DNA of 64,000 nt from Gammaproteobacteria bacterium (GCA_018824405.1 JAHJGO010000011.1:357783-421782); one strand, 5' to 3'; shown: positions 36,301 to 45,322, counted from the stretch's first letter. Numbers and translations are program-made. Notes: generated from the letters alone by a model not told the origin.

Positions 36301-38730
36301 GTGCAGGCCGATGTCACGGCGCTGTACAACGATACCCATGCCTGTGTGGCGGCAGTGGACCATTATGAATTGTCCTTGCCAACGAGCAGCATTGCCTGTC
36401 TCTCTTCCGCCGCCACGGTAACGGCCTGCGCCAACAACAGCAGCCCATGCACCAGTCCGTCCACTGCCGTCAACGGGCAGACAGCCACCCTGGCCACAAA
36501 TGGCGGGGCTTTGGGGTCAGCTACGGTGACCTTCAATGCTGCCGGGGTGGCCAGCACCACATTGAGCTATCCGACTTTGACGGTCGATCCTACTACCGTC
36601 ACAGTCACTTTGTCCGGCGAACAGGTCACCGCCATCAACCCCAGAAAATGCTGCCCGGACGGCGCAAACTGTGTGGTGGCAAACAGCTGTTCCACAATTT
36701 TCAATACGGCGGGCTTCATTTTCTCCGACACGCTGGACGGTGCCGTGGCGACCATCCCCACCCAGGTGGCAGGAACTTCGGCGGGCACGCATTACTTGCG
36801 TTCGGTACGCTCAAGCAGCACAACCAAGGCATGCGAGGCCGGGTTGACCGGCGCGCAAACCGTCAGCCTTGCCTATGAGTGCAATAATCCCGCAACGTGC
36901 TATTCCAGCAATCTGATGAGCGTGAACGGGGGCACTGCCACGACTATCGCACGCAACGACAATGGCAGCGTGACGAGTTTCAGTTCGGTCAACATGACTT
37001 TCGATGTCAACGGCAATGCGCCGTTTACCTTCGTTTACAGCGATGTGGGGCAGGTCAAGCTGCATGCGAGGAAAACCCTGACGGCTGACGCCACCAAAAC
37101 ACCGCCTGTTGTGGCCGCTACTTTGACGGGTACGTCCAACGCCTTTGTAGTCAAGCCTTTCGGGTTTGAATTGTCTGACATCAAGCAGACCGCTTCGCCG
37201 AATCTGGTCAATCCCGGAGCGGCGGATGCAACCGGCAGCAAATTCGTGAAGGCGGGCGAGGCGTTCTCTGTCACAGCTACTGCAGTGACTTCAACCGGGA
37301 GCACGGCTTTTAGCTATGGCCGGGAAACCAGCGCTGAAGGATTAAAGCTGACTTCAGCGCTGGTTGGCGGACTGGGATTGACCAATAACCCGGCCCTGGC
37401 CAATAACACTGCATTCGGCACATTCAGCAATGGCGTTGCGACAGGGACGACTTTCAGCTGGAACGAGGTCGGCATTATCAAGCTTACCCCAAGTGTTGGC
37501 GACGGAGATTATCTTGGTGTCGGCGATGTATCAGGCCCAATCAGCGGCAATGTCGGGCGCTTTTATGCGGGGCAGTTTGTGCTCTCTGACGGAGCGATCG
37601 GGAATCGCGCCGACATCGTGAAGGCGGGCTCAATCACGGCAGGTTCAAGCACCCTTGCGCTTGCTTCCGCTGCGGGCGTACAAGTGGGGGATGAGCTCAA
37701 GATTGTGGGCGCGGGTACGGCCGGCACCTTGCTTTCGACTACTGCGGCTGCAGTGAGCGCTGACGGCTTGACCATCACGCTGGCGGCAGCCGCATCCACC
37801 ACGGCGGCGGGCGCGCCTGTGTATATCGGCAAGTTCACTTACATGGGCGAACCGATGGACGTTGTGTTCACCCTGACAGCCAAGGCTGTGGATGGAACGA
37901 CGACGCTGCAAAACTACACCTGGTCGGCAACGCCGGCGAATCAGTTCGCCAAGCTCAATCCGCAGGCGGCGGTCACTGCCGGATCTGGCGGCCCTCTTGG
38001 TCTGGGTGCGGTAAACAGCGCTGCTACCCGTACCCCGTTTCCACCTTGCGGGGCGACGCCGGCTCACCCCTGCCTGACACCGTCACTGGCAACAGGCACT
38101 TTCTCGGGCGGTTTGGCAAATGTCAAAGTCCCTATCACGCTTTACCGGGGCACTGTGCCAACGGATCCCTATGCATTGCTGGATATAGGGGTTGCGCCCC
38201 TGGATAGCGATGGGGTGATTATGTCCGCCTATGATCTGGATACGGTAAATGTGGTGGCCGCAGCCAGCAATCATGCCAAGGTTGGCAGCAGCGAAGCTCG
38301 CTTCGGGCGCTTGATCATGTCCAATGCCCATGGGTCCGAACAACTGAAGCTGCCGATCCCGATTGAAGTTCAATATTGGGGTGGACAGTACTGGAAACAG
38401 ACTACCGGAGATAACACTACCGAAGACCACACTACAGCCATTGTCCAGGGCAATATCAAACTTAGCAATGCAGGTGTAACCATTGACAGCATTACGTCAA
38501 AAGGGAATGGAAAATGGATTTTATTGCTCAACAAACCTTCATTGGCAATTAACACTTTGGTATGTGTCGATCTGGATAATGGTGTGACAGGAGATTTGAC
38601 CTGCCAGGCCACGACGCCGCTGTCCATGCCGTATTTACAGACTGGTTCGGCATATGACAAAGATCCGGTGTCACGCGCCACTTTCGGTATTTTCAAAAGT
38701 CGTTTTATATATTTGAGGGAAATGTATTGA
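33376..38730 (+). CDS. mshQ: MshQ-like giant extracellular protein of the pilus locus
   Basis: A 1784-residue secreted protein. A signal peptide ends near residue 48 (SSNAHA). An Ig-like repeat follows (about 160-270), then two similar modules beginning IFCDDFE (about 280) and AFCDNFE (about 480), each ending in YDYWHMDNV/RDYWHVDDV. Next are a DUF11-type repeat (about 638-760), a LamG/concanavalin-like domain (about 768-988) and the conserved C-terminal MshQ region (about 994-1784). It is a plausible pilus-tip adhesin, like PilY1 in role but not sequence; this is inferred. It ends the minor-pilin operon. Confidence 0.88.
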   Translation: MIEPSMKFRQWSSDPLPSFPEVLRKLVQLFFILVAWGCLALISSNAHAARTINSVTLNGGAVVTVAPGAAITADINVTTSGGDNRWRSTGWRISTSAPGTVTCENHGNYNNSGTYNETFSVTAPAAPGTYNAYFIAYDDNSCSSGASGAYTLVSAVIVVQPPPSVVSISRASFDPTTANTSVLWTVLFDSAVTGVDSADFVLVQAGGAAGASIVSVTGSGTSWTVTANTGTGAPGSLRLDLVDNDTIVSGGLPLGGAGLGNGNFSGETYTLLTLVCTGAYPQIFCDDFERSNPGTVGNGWTVTPANVTNCTGAAGNTGCSGIDSDIPPWTTYANPRPNSTRAMFTRWSIVSTDSPVVNLAGRPAAILSFWIRRGMDTFSECPEAVGENYLVQYLASDNTWKILAQYPSSPSAALCDGEIFTPVIQLPPDALHAGFKLRFYQPSGSGKTGSGGAPGVVGYDYWHMDNVIISEAPASSYVGAFCDNFEGGLSRWSITSEGAPTGSTIGDARLGTSDYKSANTELDMRWGYVAVSTLRTDMTGVSGSIDYWVKSGGGTTNRAPDTNEDLVVEYYNSAGAWSQLARYFADGNTTSTVYDASHVMPADAKHPGFRLRFRQLAGSGYDRDYWHVDDVCVGTIVPIADLSMTMTRTGPLVPGTNISYALNVTNNGPGTLSGSLQVIDTLPAGLSYVSASGTGWSCSANAQIVTCGWTGTLPNGATAPALTLTAAVALNASGTLTNTATVTGTVIDNVPANNTAVNTGNVIVATLIAEYRLEEPVWNGTSGELKDTAGYAGGPFNGNAIGTPNPAPALASPARPGNPGTCGYATMPGPRANGGAFTISGLPVSSAAGAKTSVAFWMYWDGTDSVMPIGWHLHDLWLQGGSFGFNTANSDIYGISSAGLANGWHHVVAVFTNGSVTSNQLYIDGVNQALTQRQSTPNLATAVVSSTLQIGGWTQDTSYRFTGRIDEVMVYRDALVQADVTALYNDTHACVAAVDHYELSLPTSSIACLSSAATVTACANNSSPCTSPSTAVNGQTATLATNGGALGSATVTFNAAGVASTTLSYPTLTVDPTTVTVTLSGEQVTAINPRKCCPDGANCVVANSCSTIFNTAGFIFSDTLDGAVATIPTQVAGTSAGTHYLRSVRSSSTTKACEAGLTGAQTVSLAYECNNPATCYSSNLMSVNGGTATTIARNDNGSVTSFSSVNMTFDVNGNAPFTFVYSDVGQVKLHARKTLTADATKTPPVVAATLTGTSNAFVVKPFGFELSDIKQTASPNLVNPGAADATGSKFVKAGEAFSVTATAVTSTGSTAFSYGRETSAEGLKLTSALVGGLGLTNNPALANNTAFGTFSNGVATGTTFSWNEVGIIKLTPSVGDGDYLGVGDVSGPISGNVGRFYAGQFVLSDGAIGNRADIVKAGSITAGSSTLALASAAGVQVGDELKIVGAGTAGTLLSTTAAAVSADGLTITLAAAASTTAAGAPVYIGKFTYMGEPMDVVFTLTAKAVDGTTTLQNYTWSATPANQFAKLNPQAAVTAGSGGPLGLGAVNSAATRTPFPPCGATPAHPCLTPSLATGTFSGGLANVKVPITLYRGTVPTDPYALLDIGVAPLDSDGVIMSAYDLDTVNVVAAASNHAKVGSSEARFGRLIMSNAHGSEQLKLPIPIEVQYWGGQYWKQTTGDNTTEDHTTAIVQGNIKLSNAGVTIDSITSKGNGKWILLLNKPSLAINTLVCVDLDNGVTGDLTCQATTPLSMPYLQTGSAYDKDPVSRATFGIFKSRFIYLREMY

Positions 38731-38756
38731 CTTCAAATCGGAATTTAAAAAACCAA

Positions 38757-38783
38757 TTGACAACAATAGGTTATTCATTTAAC
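38757..38783 (+). promoter_or_regulatory. Possible promoter of the mshI-N operon
   Basis: A perfect -35 TTGACA (38757-38762) lies in the AT-rich 82-base gap after mshQ; the best -10 (TTTAAC, 38778-38783, spacing 15) is weak. An 8-bp inverted repeat AACCAATT/AATTGGTT (38751-38758 and 38800-38807) brackets it and could be a regulatory site. Confidence 0.35.
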
Positions 38784-38812
38784 TTCAAGCAAATTGTTTA
38801 ATTGGTTCACTT

Positions 38813-39754
38813 ATGCCATTTTTTTCACGAAAAAAACTGGAACCCGGCTGGATGGCCGTGCAGTTCACGCCTGATCAGGTGTGCCTGGCTCACGTGCGTC
38901 GCATAACGGATAACAAGCCGCTGGTGAGCTTTTGTGCGGTATTGAAGGCGGATTCGACAGACAGGAAGGTGTTGGAAAATATCGGCAAGGATGCCCAGCT
39001 CAGCCGTTTCCGCTGCACGTTTGCATTGAATTCCGGCGAATACCAGATGCTGGTAGTCGAGGCGCCAAATGTGCCCGCAGCCGAACTCAAAACGGCAGTG
39101 CGCTGGCGGATGAAGGGTTTGCTGGATTTTCCGGTAGAGGACGCCACTATTGATGTGCTGGATATCCCTGCGGACAAAAATGCCCCTTCCCGCAACCGCT
39201 CCCTGTACGCTGTAGCGGCGCGTAACGATATTATTCGCAATCGCATGGAGGCGTTTGATACCGCGAAACTGCCAGTTACCGTGATCGACGTGCCTGAGTT
39301 GGCGCAGCGCAACATTGCCGCATTGCTGGAGGAGCCGGGACGCGGCATGGCCCTGTTGTCGTTCAATGAGAGCGGTGGCTTGCTGACCTTTACCTTTGGC
39401 GGAGAATTGTATTCCTCGCGCCACATCGATATCCCGCTTTCCCAGTTGAGTCAGTCGGATAGCGAGCAGCGTCAGCGACAGTTCGACCGCATTACGCTCG
39501 AACTGCAGCGCTCAATGGACAGCTTCGAACGTCAGTTCAGCTTTATCACCCTGAACCGCCTGGTGCTTGCGCCTCTGCCCCCGGAAGTCAATCTGGAGGA
39601 CTATTTGGCCACAAATCTGTATGTGCCGGTGTCGACCATGAATCTGGACGAAATGTTCGATTTTTCGACGGTTTCCGGCGTGGGTGCGGTGCAGCGACAG
39701 GAGTGTTTTCTTGCGCTGGGTGCGGCGTTGCGTTCTGAGGACGTGATGTCGTGA
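38813..39754 (+). CDS. mshI: MSHA biogenesis protein MshI (PilM-like)
   Basis: A 313-residue actin-fold PilM-type cytoplasmic protein of the pilus assembly platform. It opens with MPFFSRKKLEPGWMAVQF and carries AAELKTAVRWRMKGLLDFPVEDATIDV, typical of the family. It has no obvious Shine-Dalgarno. It heads the second msh operon and overlaps the next gene by 4 bases (GTGA). Confidence 0.9.
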   Translation: MPFFSRKKLEPGWMAVQFTPDQVCLAHVRRITDNKPLVSFCAVLKADSTDRKVLENIGKDAQLSRFRCTFALNSGEYQMLVVEAPNVPAAELKTAVRWRMKGLLDFPVEDATIDVLDIPADKNAPSRNRSLYAVAARNDIIRNRMEAFDTAKLPVTVIDVPELAQRNIAALLEEPGRGMALLSFNESGGLLTFTFGGELYSSRHIDIPLSQLSQSDSEQRQRQFDRITLELQRSMDSFERQFSFITLNRLVLAPLPPEVNLEDYLATNLYVPVSTMNLDEMFDFSTVSGVGAVQRQECFLALGAALRSEDVMS

Positions 39755-40386
39755 GCCAGCAGATCAATCTATTCAACCCTGATTTTTGCAAGCGACGCGA
39801 GCTTTTTACCGCGCTGATGCTTGCACAGGCTCTTGCAGTCCTGCTGCTGGTGCTGGTTGGTGCCTATTCCTACCAGTTTTACCAGCTGCAAACTTTCAGT
39901 AAACAAGCCAGTGAACTAACGGCGCAAGTGGAGAAGGAAAGGCTCAGACTGGTGCAGGTGTCAGGCGAATATGCGCCGCGCCCCAGGAGCGTTGCTCTGG
40001 AAAAACAAATCAGTGAACTGGAGCAGCAACTCAAGGGCGAAGAGGCTGTCCTCGATGTTTTGCAGGGTGGCAGTCTGGGTAATACACAAGGGTATTCTGG
40101 ATATTTGCGTGCCTTTGCCCGCCAAATTGTGAACGGCTTGTGGTTGACGGATTTCAGCATCAGGGGGGCAGGCAAGGATATGGTAATCGGTGGACGCACC
40201 ATGCGGCCTGAACTGGTGCCGACATACATCCAGCGCTTGAACCAGGAGACAGTAATTCAGGGTGGCAGCTTTACTGCTCTGGAAATGCAGCCGCCTAAGG
40301 CTGCGTTCGGGGCTGATGGCAAACCGGCGCAAGTGCCGAACTACCTTGAATTCAGGCTGGGCGTGGCGGTGGAGTCGGGCAAATGA
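39751..40386 (+). CDS. PilN-like assembly protein (MshI2-type)
   Basis: A 211-residue bitopic protein: short cytoplasmic start QINLFNPDF, the PilM-binding INLFNP motif, one membrane segment (about 21-45), a coiled coil and a ferredoxin-like periplasmic domain. The INLFNP motif marks it as the PilN equivalent that binds MshI. The start is GTG at 39751, coupled to mshI. It overlaps mshJ by 4 bases. Confidence 0.88.
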   Translation: MSQQINLFNPDFCKRRELFTALMLAQALAVLLLVLVGAYSYQFYQLQTFSKQASELTAQVEKERLRLVQVSGEYAPRPRSVALEKQISELEQQLKGEEAVLDVLQGGSLGNTQGYSGYLRAFARQIVNGLWLTDFSIRGAGKDMVIGGRTMRPELVPTYIQRLNQETVIQGGSFTALEMQPPKAAFGADGKPAQVPNYLEFRLGVAVESGK

Positions 40387-41078
40387 AACAGCAATGGCAA
40401 CAGCTTGCGGCAAAACTGGATACGCGCAATCAGCGCGAACGGGCGCTGATTTTTTTCATGGTAATTGTGGTAGTGGGCAGTCTGGTAAACGCTTTATGGA
40501 TCGACCCCCTGCTGGCCAGAAAAAAGAAAGCCATGCAGGAGGTTATGTCGCAGCAGGAGCAGTTGCAGACTTTAAGTAGCCAGATCCAGGTGATCATGAG
40601 CGGCGGAAAGCCGGACCCGGATGCGCCTTTCCGCGTTCAGTTGGCGGGGCTGGAACAGAAACTGTCGCAGAGCCGCGCGGCGCTGCAGGAGGTACAGCAA
40701 AACCTGGTGCCGCCAGACAAAATGGCGCGATTGCTTGAGGATGTGCTGACGCAGAACCGCAAGCTGAAACTGGTGGCACTCAAAACGCTTCCTGTCAGTG
40801 ATGTGCTGGATATGTCCGAGGGCGTATCGAATCAGTCTCAGGCAGGGCAGTCCAAGGAAGAGCTTAAATCTGCCGCCCCCGCGATATATAAACATGGGGT
40901 TGAGATAACCGTAAGCGGAAATTACGCTGAACTGACTCACTATCTCGATACCCTTGAAAAGCTGCCGTGGCGTATGTTCTGGGGCAAGGCCGAGATGCAT
41001 GTCGAGGAGTATCCGCGCGTGACCCTGACAATTACGCTGTATACGCTGAGCATGGACAAGACATGGCTAAACGTCTGA
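40383..41078 (+). CDS. mshJ: MSHA biogenesis protein MshJ (PilO-like)
   Basis: A 231-residue bitopic protein with one membrane segment (about residues 19-40), a coiled coil and a PilO-like periplasmic domain (GVEITVSGNYAELTHYLDTLEKLPWRMFW). It would pair with the PilN-like protein to build the alignment complex between the inner membrane and the secretin. It overlaps mshK by 16 bases. Confidence 0.9.
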   Translation: MKQQWQQLAAKLDTRNQRERALIFFMVIVVVGSLVNALWIDPLLARKKKAMQEVMSQQEQLQTLSSQIQVIMSGGKPDPDAPFRVQLAGLEQKLSQSRAALQEVQQNLVPPDKMARLLEDVLTQNRKLKLVALKTLPVSDVLDMSEGVSNQSQAGQSKEELKSAAPAIYKHGVEITVSGNYAELTHYLDTLEKLPWRMFWGKAEMHVEEYPRVTLTITLYTLSMDKTWLNV

Positions 41079-41470
41079 TCGCGAGTATTTTCACCCTTAT
41101 AATGTGTTGGTCGGTGCCTTTGGCTCTGGCCGAGGCATTGCCGGATCCTACGCGCCCACCTTTAGAGGCGGGTTTGGCTGAAGGGGTTGCTGTTGTACCA
41201 AGCGGTCCTGTGCTGCAATCAGTGAAGATTGCACCAGGACGCCGAATGGCGGTGATCAGTGGGCAGCTTCTGGCGGAAGGCGATAAATTCGGGGAGTTAA
41301 AATTGATCAGAATCGCTGAGGGCGATGTGGTTTTGTCCGGTCCGGAAGGACAACAGACACTCAGGCTTTTCCCCGAGGTGGAGAAGCATATGGCGCTTCC
41401 GCCGCAAGGACAGCCTCTGAAAGCGCAAAAAAGCAAACCGAAACGTAAAACTGAACAAAAGGCACCATGA
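41063..41470 (+). CDS. mshK: MSHA biogenesis protein MshK (PilP-like)
   Basis: A 135-residue exported protein: signal peptide to about residue 23, the PDPTRPP motif common to MshK and related proteins, and a small beta domain (VLQSVKIAPGRRMAVISGQLLAEGD) of the GspC/PilP homology type that contacts the secretin. The tail is Lys/Gln-rich. The ATG at 41063 lies in the mshJ end. It overlaps mshL by 4 bases. Confidence 0.85.
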   Translation: MAKRLIASIFTLIMCWSVPLALAEALPDPTRPPLEAGLAEGVAVVPSGPVLQSVKIAPGRRMAVISGQLLAEGDKFGELKLIRIAEGDVVLSGPEGQQTLRLFPEVEKHMALPPQGQPLKAQKSKPKRKTEQKAP

Positions 41471-43320
41471 TGCATAATGCATATTTAGGGCTGTTAATCC
41501 TGATTCTGGCCGGATGCTCGGCAATACCTGCAAAGCAGGGTACGACTTTTGACCAGATCAGCGACGAATTGAATAAAGCCGGACAGGATCGAGTCAAGCC
41601 AGCGCAGGCCGACGTGGTGGGCGCGGCGCTATTGCCCCCGCTCCGCATCGAAATGCCCAAGGATGGTGGAAAACCGCTGGAGCAGCGTTTTGACCTGATA
41701 GTCAGCAATGCGCCGGCCAGTCAGGTGTTCATGGGTATCGTGGATAGTACGCGCTACAGCATGCTGGTGCACCCGGACGTGACTGGCACGATCTCCGTCC
41801 ATTTGAAAGATGTTACGGTCTTCGAAGCGCTGGACGCAATTCGTGAAATATATGGTTACGAGTACAAGCTTGAGGGTAAGCGAATCTACATCCAGCCGCT
41901 ATCCATGCAAACGCGAATTTACAAGGTCAATTACCTGATCGGGCGCCGTAGCGGAAGCTCTGATACCCGGGTGCATTCGGGTTCCGTCAGCAGTGCGCTT
42001 CCACCTACCACTGGCACCGGGACAACATCGACAACCGGTGGCTCTACTTCATCCACGCAGGATGGAAGCACGATTAATACCACCACTCGCAATGATTTCT
42101 GGGCCGATCTGGAAGATTCGGTACGCACGGTGATCGGGTGCAAAATGCCGACACGTTCGGGCAGTTCATCCGCTGCTGGCGGAGCTCAGGCAACTCGGCA
42201 GGTTGAGACCGTGTCTGGTAGGGGCATCGAAGGCTGCGACGGCGGACGTAGCGTGGTGGTGAATCCGCAGTCCGGAATGGTGGTGGTACGCGCCGAGCCG
42301 GGTCAGCTTCGCGACGTGTCGGCATTCCTCAGTGCCTCGCAGATTTCGGTGGAGCGCCAGGTGATCCTGGAGGCCAAGATTATCGAAGTTGAGTTGAGCG
42401 ATGGTTATCAGGCCGGGGTCAACTGGGCCGGCATAGCCAATCTCGGACGTACGTCCGTGGCACTGGGCCGCTCGTCTGGCGGATTTGTCGCCAATTCCGG
42501 AGATAACACTGGTGTGCAACTGACGACCTCGATTCTGGATAGCAATGGCTCGCCTGTTAACCCCAATTCAACACTTGATGGCATCAACGTCAACCCGCTC
42601 TTGACAGCGGCCAACGGAGTATTTGGCTTTGCGGTGGCAAACCAGAATTTCGCCTCCCTGCTGGAATTCCTGCAGACCCAGGGCAACGTGCAGGTTCTCT
42701 CCAGTCCGCGTATCGCCACATTGAACAACCAGAAAGCGGTGCTGAAAGTCGGTATTGACGAGTTTTTTGTGACCAACGTGACCACCACGACCACAACGGG
42801 AACTGCGACTACCAGCACGCCCTCGGTAACGTTGCAGCCTTTCTTCTCGGGCATTGCTCTGGATGTGACGCCGCAGATTGACGAGAACAACAATATCACT
42901 TTGCATATCCACCCCACTGTAAGCAAGGTAACTACGGTAAACAAGGTGGTCGATCTCGGCTCGGGTGGCTCCATGAATTTGCCGCTGGCCTCCAGCAATG
43001 TGTCTGAAACCGATAGCATCGTGCGCGCTCAGGATGGCCAGATTGTAGCAATCGGCGGCCTGATGAAGCAAACCATGGGCGAGAGCCGCTCCCAGATTCC
43101 GGGTGTGGGTGACGCGCCGATCTTTGGCTCGCTGTTCCGCCAGACAGGGCAAAGTTCGGTTAAAAAAGAACTGGTGATTCTCCTCAAGCCCACCGTAATT
43201 CAGGACGATGGCAGCTGGCAACAGGATATTCTTGACAGTCAGCGGCGTATTCAGAAAATGGATCGCGGCTTCTCCTTCGGAGGTCGGGCCGAGGTCTTTG
43301 GGGTCGGAGCTGAAAAGTAG
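41467..43320 (+). CDS. mshL: MSHA pilus secretin MshL
   Basis: A 617-residue outer-membrane secretin with a lipoprotein signal (LILAGCS). An STN/N0-type domain (about 85-145) is followed by a Ser/Thr-rich linker (about 170-205), a secretin N-domain and the C-terminal secretin pore with VQVLSSPRIATLNNQKA and IVAIGGLM...VPGVGDAPIFGSLFR-type motifs (here IPGVGDAPIFGSLFRQ). It is the channel through which the pilus leaves. An ATGATG pair allows two starts. Confidence 0.94.
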   Translation: MMHNAYLGLLILILAGCSAIPAKQGTTFDQISDELNKAGQDRVKPAQADVVGAALLPPLRIEMPKDGGKPLEQRFDLIVSNAPASQVFMGIVDSTRYSMLVHPDVTGTISVHLKDVTVFEALDAIREIYGYEYKLEGKRIYIQPLSMQTRIYKVNYLIGRRSGSSDTRVHSGSVSSALPPTTGTGTTSTTGGSTSSTQDGSTINTTTRNDFWADLEDSVRTVIGCKMPTRSGSSSAAGGAQATRQVETVSGRGIEGCDGGRSVVVNPQSGMVVVRAEPGQLRDVSAFLSASQISVERQVILEAKIIEVELSDGYQAGVNWAGIANLGRTSVALGRSSGGFVANSGDNTGVQLTTSILDSNGSPVNPNSTLDGINVNPLLTAANGVFGFAVANQNFASLLEFLQTQGNVQVLSSPRIATLNNQKAVLKVGIDEFFVTNVTTTTTTGTATTSTPSVTLQPFFSGIALDVTPQIDENNNITLHIHPTVSKVTTVNKVVDLGSGGSMNLPLASSNVSETDSIVRAQDGQIVAIGGLMKQTMGESRSQIPGVGDAPIFGSLFRQTGQSSVKKELVILLKPTVIQDDGSWQQDILDSQRRIQKMDRGFSFGGRAEVFGVGAEK

Positions 43321-43329
43321 TGAGCTGAC

Positions 43330-44187
43330 ATGTATCGGGAATTTTTTGGACTCAGAGAACGGCCCTTCGGCATAACCCCCGATACCAGTTACTTTTTTGC
43401 CTTCACCAGCTACCAGGAAGCGCTGAATACCCTGCTGGTGGCGGTCCGGACCGGTGAAGGGTTTATCAAGATTACTGGCGAGGTGGGAACGGGGAAGACC
43501 CTGCTGTGCCGAAAATTTCTGGCCAGTCTGGGAGGCGATTTTGTCACAGCCTACATTCCTAATCCTTACCTTGAACCTCGTACCCTGCTGATGGCTGTTG
43601 CGGAAGATCTCCGCATCACGGTAGAGGCCACGGCCGACCAGCACCACCTGCTCAGAACCCTGACTCTCGGCCTGCTGAATTATGCGCGCAATGGCAAGCG
43701 CGTAGTTCTATGCCTGGACGAAGCTCAAGCAATGCCGCTGGAAACAATGGAGGCATTACGCCTGCTTACCAACCTCGAAACCGAAAAGCGCAAGCTGCTG
43801 CAGATCGTGCTGTTCGGCCAGCCTGAACTGGACGACAAGCTGGATCAGGCGTCTGTTCGCCAGCTCAAGCAGCGAATCAGCTTTCATTATCGACTGGGCG
43901 AACTGGGCAGCGCTGAACTTGAAGCCTACGTGGCGCACCGGCTTGCCATTGCAGGCTATGCGGGTGAAAAACTGTTTACAAAAAATGCGATGCGCCTGCT
44001 ATACCGTGCCAGCGGCGGAGTGCCAAGACTGGTCAATATTCTTGCCCACAAGGCAATGTTACTGGCCTATGGGCAAGGAAGGATACTGGTCGAGGCGGTA
44101 CATGTTCGTGCGGCAGTGGCGGACACCCCCGCTGCCCGCCGTCTCGGCTGGTGGTGGCTGATTCCCAGCCTCGGCATACGTGGGTAG
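43330..44187 (+). CDS. mshM: MSHA biogenesis ATPase MshM (ExeA-like)
   Basis: A 285-residue AAA+ ATPase. The ExeA-type start MYREFFGLRERPFGITPD is followed by Walker A GEVGTGKT (about 52-59) and Walker B VVLCLDEAQ (about 125-133). Unlike ExeA it has no C-terminal peptidoglycan-binding domain. It may help assemble the secretin. mshN follows after 3 bases. Confidence 0.92.
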   Translation: MYREFFGLRERPFGITPDTSYFFAFTSYQEALNTLLVAVRTGEGFIKITGEVGTGKTLLCRKFLASLGGDFVTAYIPNPYLEPRTLLMAVAEDLRITVEATADQHHLLRTLTLGLLNYARNGKRVVLCLDEAQAMPLETMEALRLLTNLETEKRKLLQIVLFGQPELDDKLDQASVRQLKQRISFHYRLGELGSAELEAYVAHRLAIAGYAGEKLFTKNAMRLLYRASGGVPRLVNILAHKAMLLAYGQGRILVEAVHVRAAVADTPAARRLGWWWLIPSLGIRG

Positions 44188-44190
44188 AAA

Positions 44191-45264
44191 ATGAGTCTGA
44201 TCAATCAAATGCTGCAGGATTTAGAGCAGCGCAAGCTCAATGAGGGCGCAACTGCCGCGCAGATACGTGCAGTAGGCAAGCCTGGTGGGTGGTCGGCAAG
44301 GTCTTGGGGATGGTTGTTTTTTATTCTGCTGGCCGTGGCCGCTGGCACGGCTTTCTGGATTTTTGGCGTGCCGGCTGAACAAGCCATGCAGCCAACCCCG
44401 TCCCCCACAATAGTGAGCGCGCCGCCAGTGGCAGCCCCGGAACCAGTACCTCAGATTGAGGAAACGCCATCAGTGATGCAACTGGCTTCCGAGCTGAGCT
44501 TCGTGCCATCCTCTCCGCCTGCTGGGCAGGAAATCAAAGTCGCTCCACCCGCCGTGCTTGCCCCGGTAAAACAGGAGGCTTCACCGTCCCCTGTGCTTGA
44601 AAAGCCGCAACCGGTCGTGGCCGAGATAAAAAGACCAGCTGTTGCAGTAGAGGCGCCCCAGCCAGCCGATATCAGCAAGGAAATTCGCCAGCCCAACCCG
44701 CATCAAAGAGCCGAAAATTTGTATCGGCAAGCGTATGCCAGTCTGCAGCAGGGTCGTATGGGCGAAGCGGAAGAGAGTTTGCGCCAAGCGCTTCAACTTG
44801 AACCGCGTCATGCCGCCGCGCGGCAGGCGCTGGCCGCGCTGCTGGTGGAATCGCGCCGCCTGGATCGCGCCGAACAAGTGTTGCAGCAAGGTTTGGAGCT
44901 GCAACCGGGAAATACCGGTTATGTCATGATGCTGGCGCGGATTCAGGTTGAACGAGGTGACGCGGCAACGGCCCTGTCGACCTTGCAACGCAATGCCCCG
45001 GCCAGTGAAAGCGCGGAATATCACGGCTTCTTGGCCGCATTGTTGCAGCGCAGCGAGCGTCACAAGGAAGCCATCGATCATTACCTTGTTGCACTGCGCG
45101 CCAACTCCACAGCCGGACCCTGGCTGCTGGGTCTGGGGATTTCGCTGCAAGCAGACGGCCAGGCAGGCAAGGCTGCTGAAATCTTCCGCCGCGCCCGCCA
45201 GAGCGACTCCCTGTCTCCGGAATTACGGGCATTTGCAGAGCAGAGGCTGAAGCAACTGCAATAA
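44191..45264 (+). CDS. mshN: MSHA biogenesis protein MshN (TPR protein)
   Basis: A 357-residue bitopic protein: cytoplasmic MSLINQMLQDLEQRK motif, a membrane segment (about 35-55), a Pro/Val-rich linker (about 65-165) and a TPR region (about 170-355: AENLYRQAYASLQQGRMGEAEESLRQAL and repeats). The N-terminal motif also occurs in GspB/ExeB-type partners of ExeA, so a complex with MshM is likely. It is the last msh gene; a heptad hairpin begins at the base after its stop codon. Confidence 0.9.
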   Translation: MSLINQMLQDLEQRKLNEGATAAQIRAVGKPGGWSARSWGWLFFILLAVAAGTAFWIFGVPAEQAMQPTPSPTIVSAPPVAAPEPVPQIEETPSVMQLASELSFVPSSPPAGQEIKVAPPAVLAPVKQEASPSPVLEKPQPVVAEIKRPAVAVEAPQPADISKEIRQPNPHQRAENLYRQAYASLQQGRMGEAEESLRQALQLEPRHAAARQALAALLVESRRLDRAEQVLQQGLELQPGNTGYVMMLARIQVERGDAATALSTLQRNAPASESAEYHGFLAALLQRSERHKEAIDHYLVALRANSTAGPWLLGLGISLQADGQAGKAAEIFRRARQSDSLSPELRAFAEQRLKQLQ

Positions 45265-45322
45265 AGCTATCAGCGGTCAGCAAGAGCAAGCTGGTTTGGC
45301 TGAAGACTGACAGCTGACAACT
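45265..45322. repeat. Gene-less heptad hairpin between mshN and comF
   Basis: 17-base arms 45265-45281 and 45306-45322 form an imperfect inverted repeat (13 of 17 pairs) made of the 7-bp units found around the four-helix cassette (ATCAGCG, GTCAGC; reversed CTGACAG). It starts right after the mshN stop and its right arm reaches into the comF stop codon. It may also act as a terminator for the two converging operons. Confidence 0.75.
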
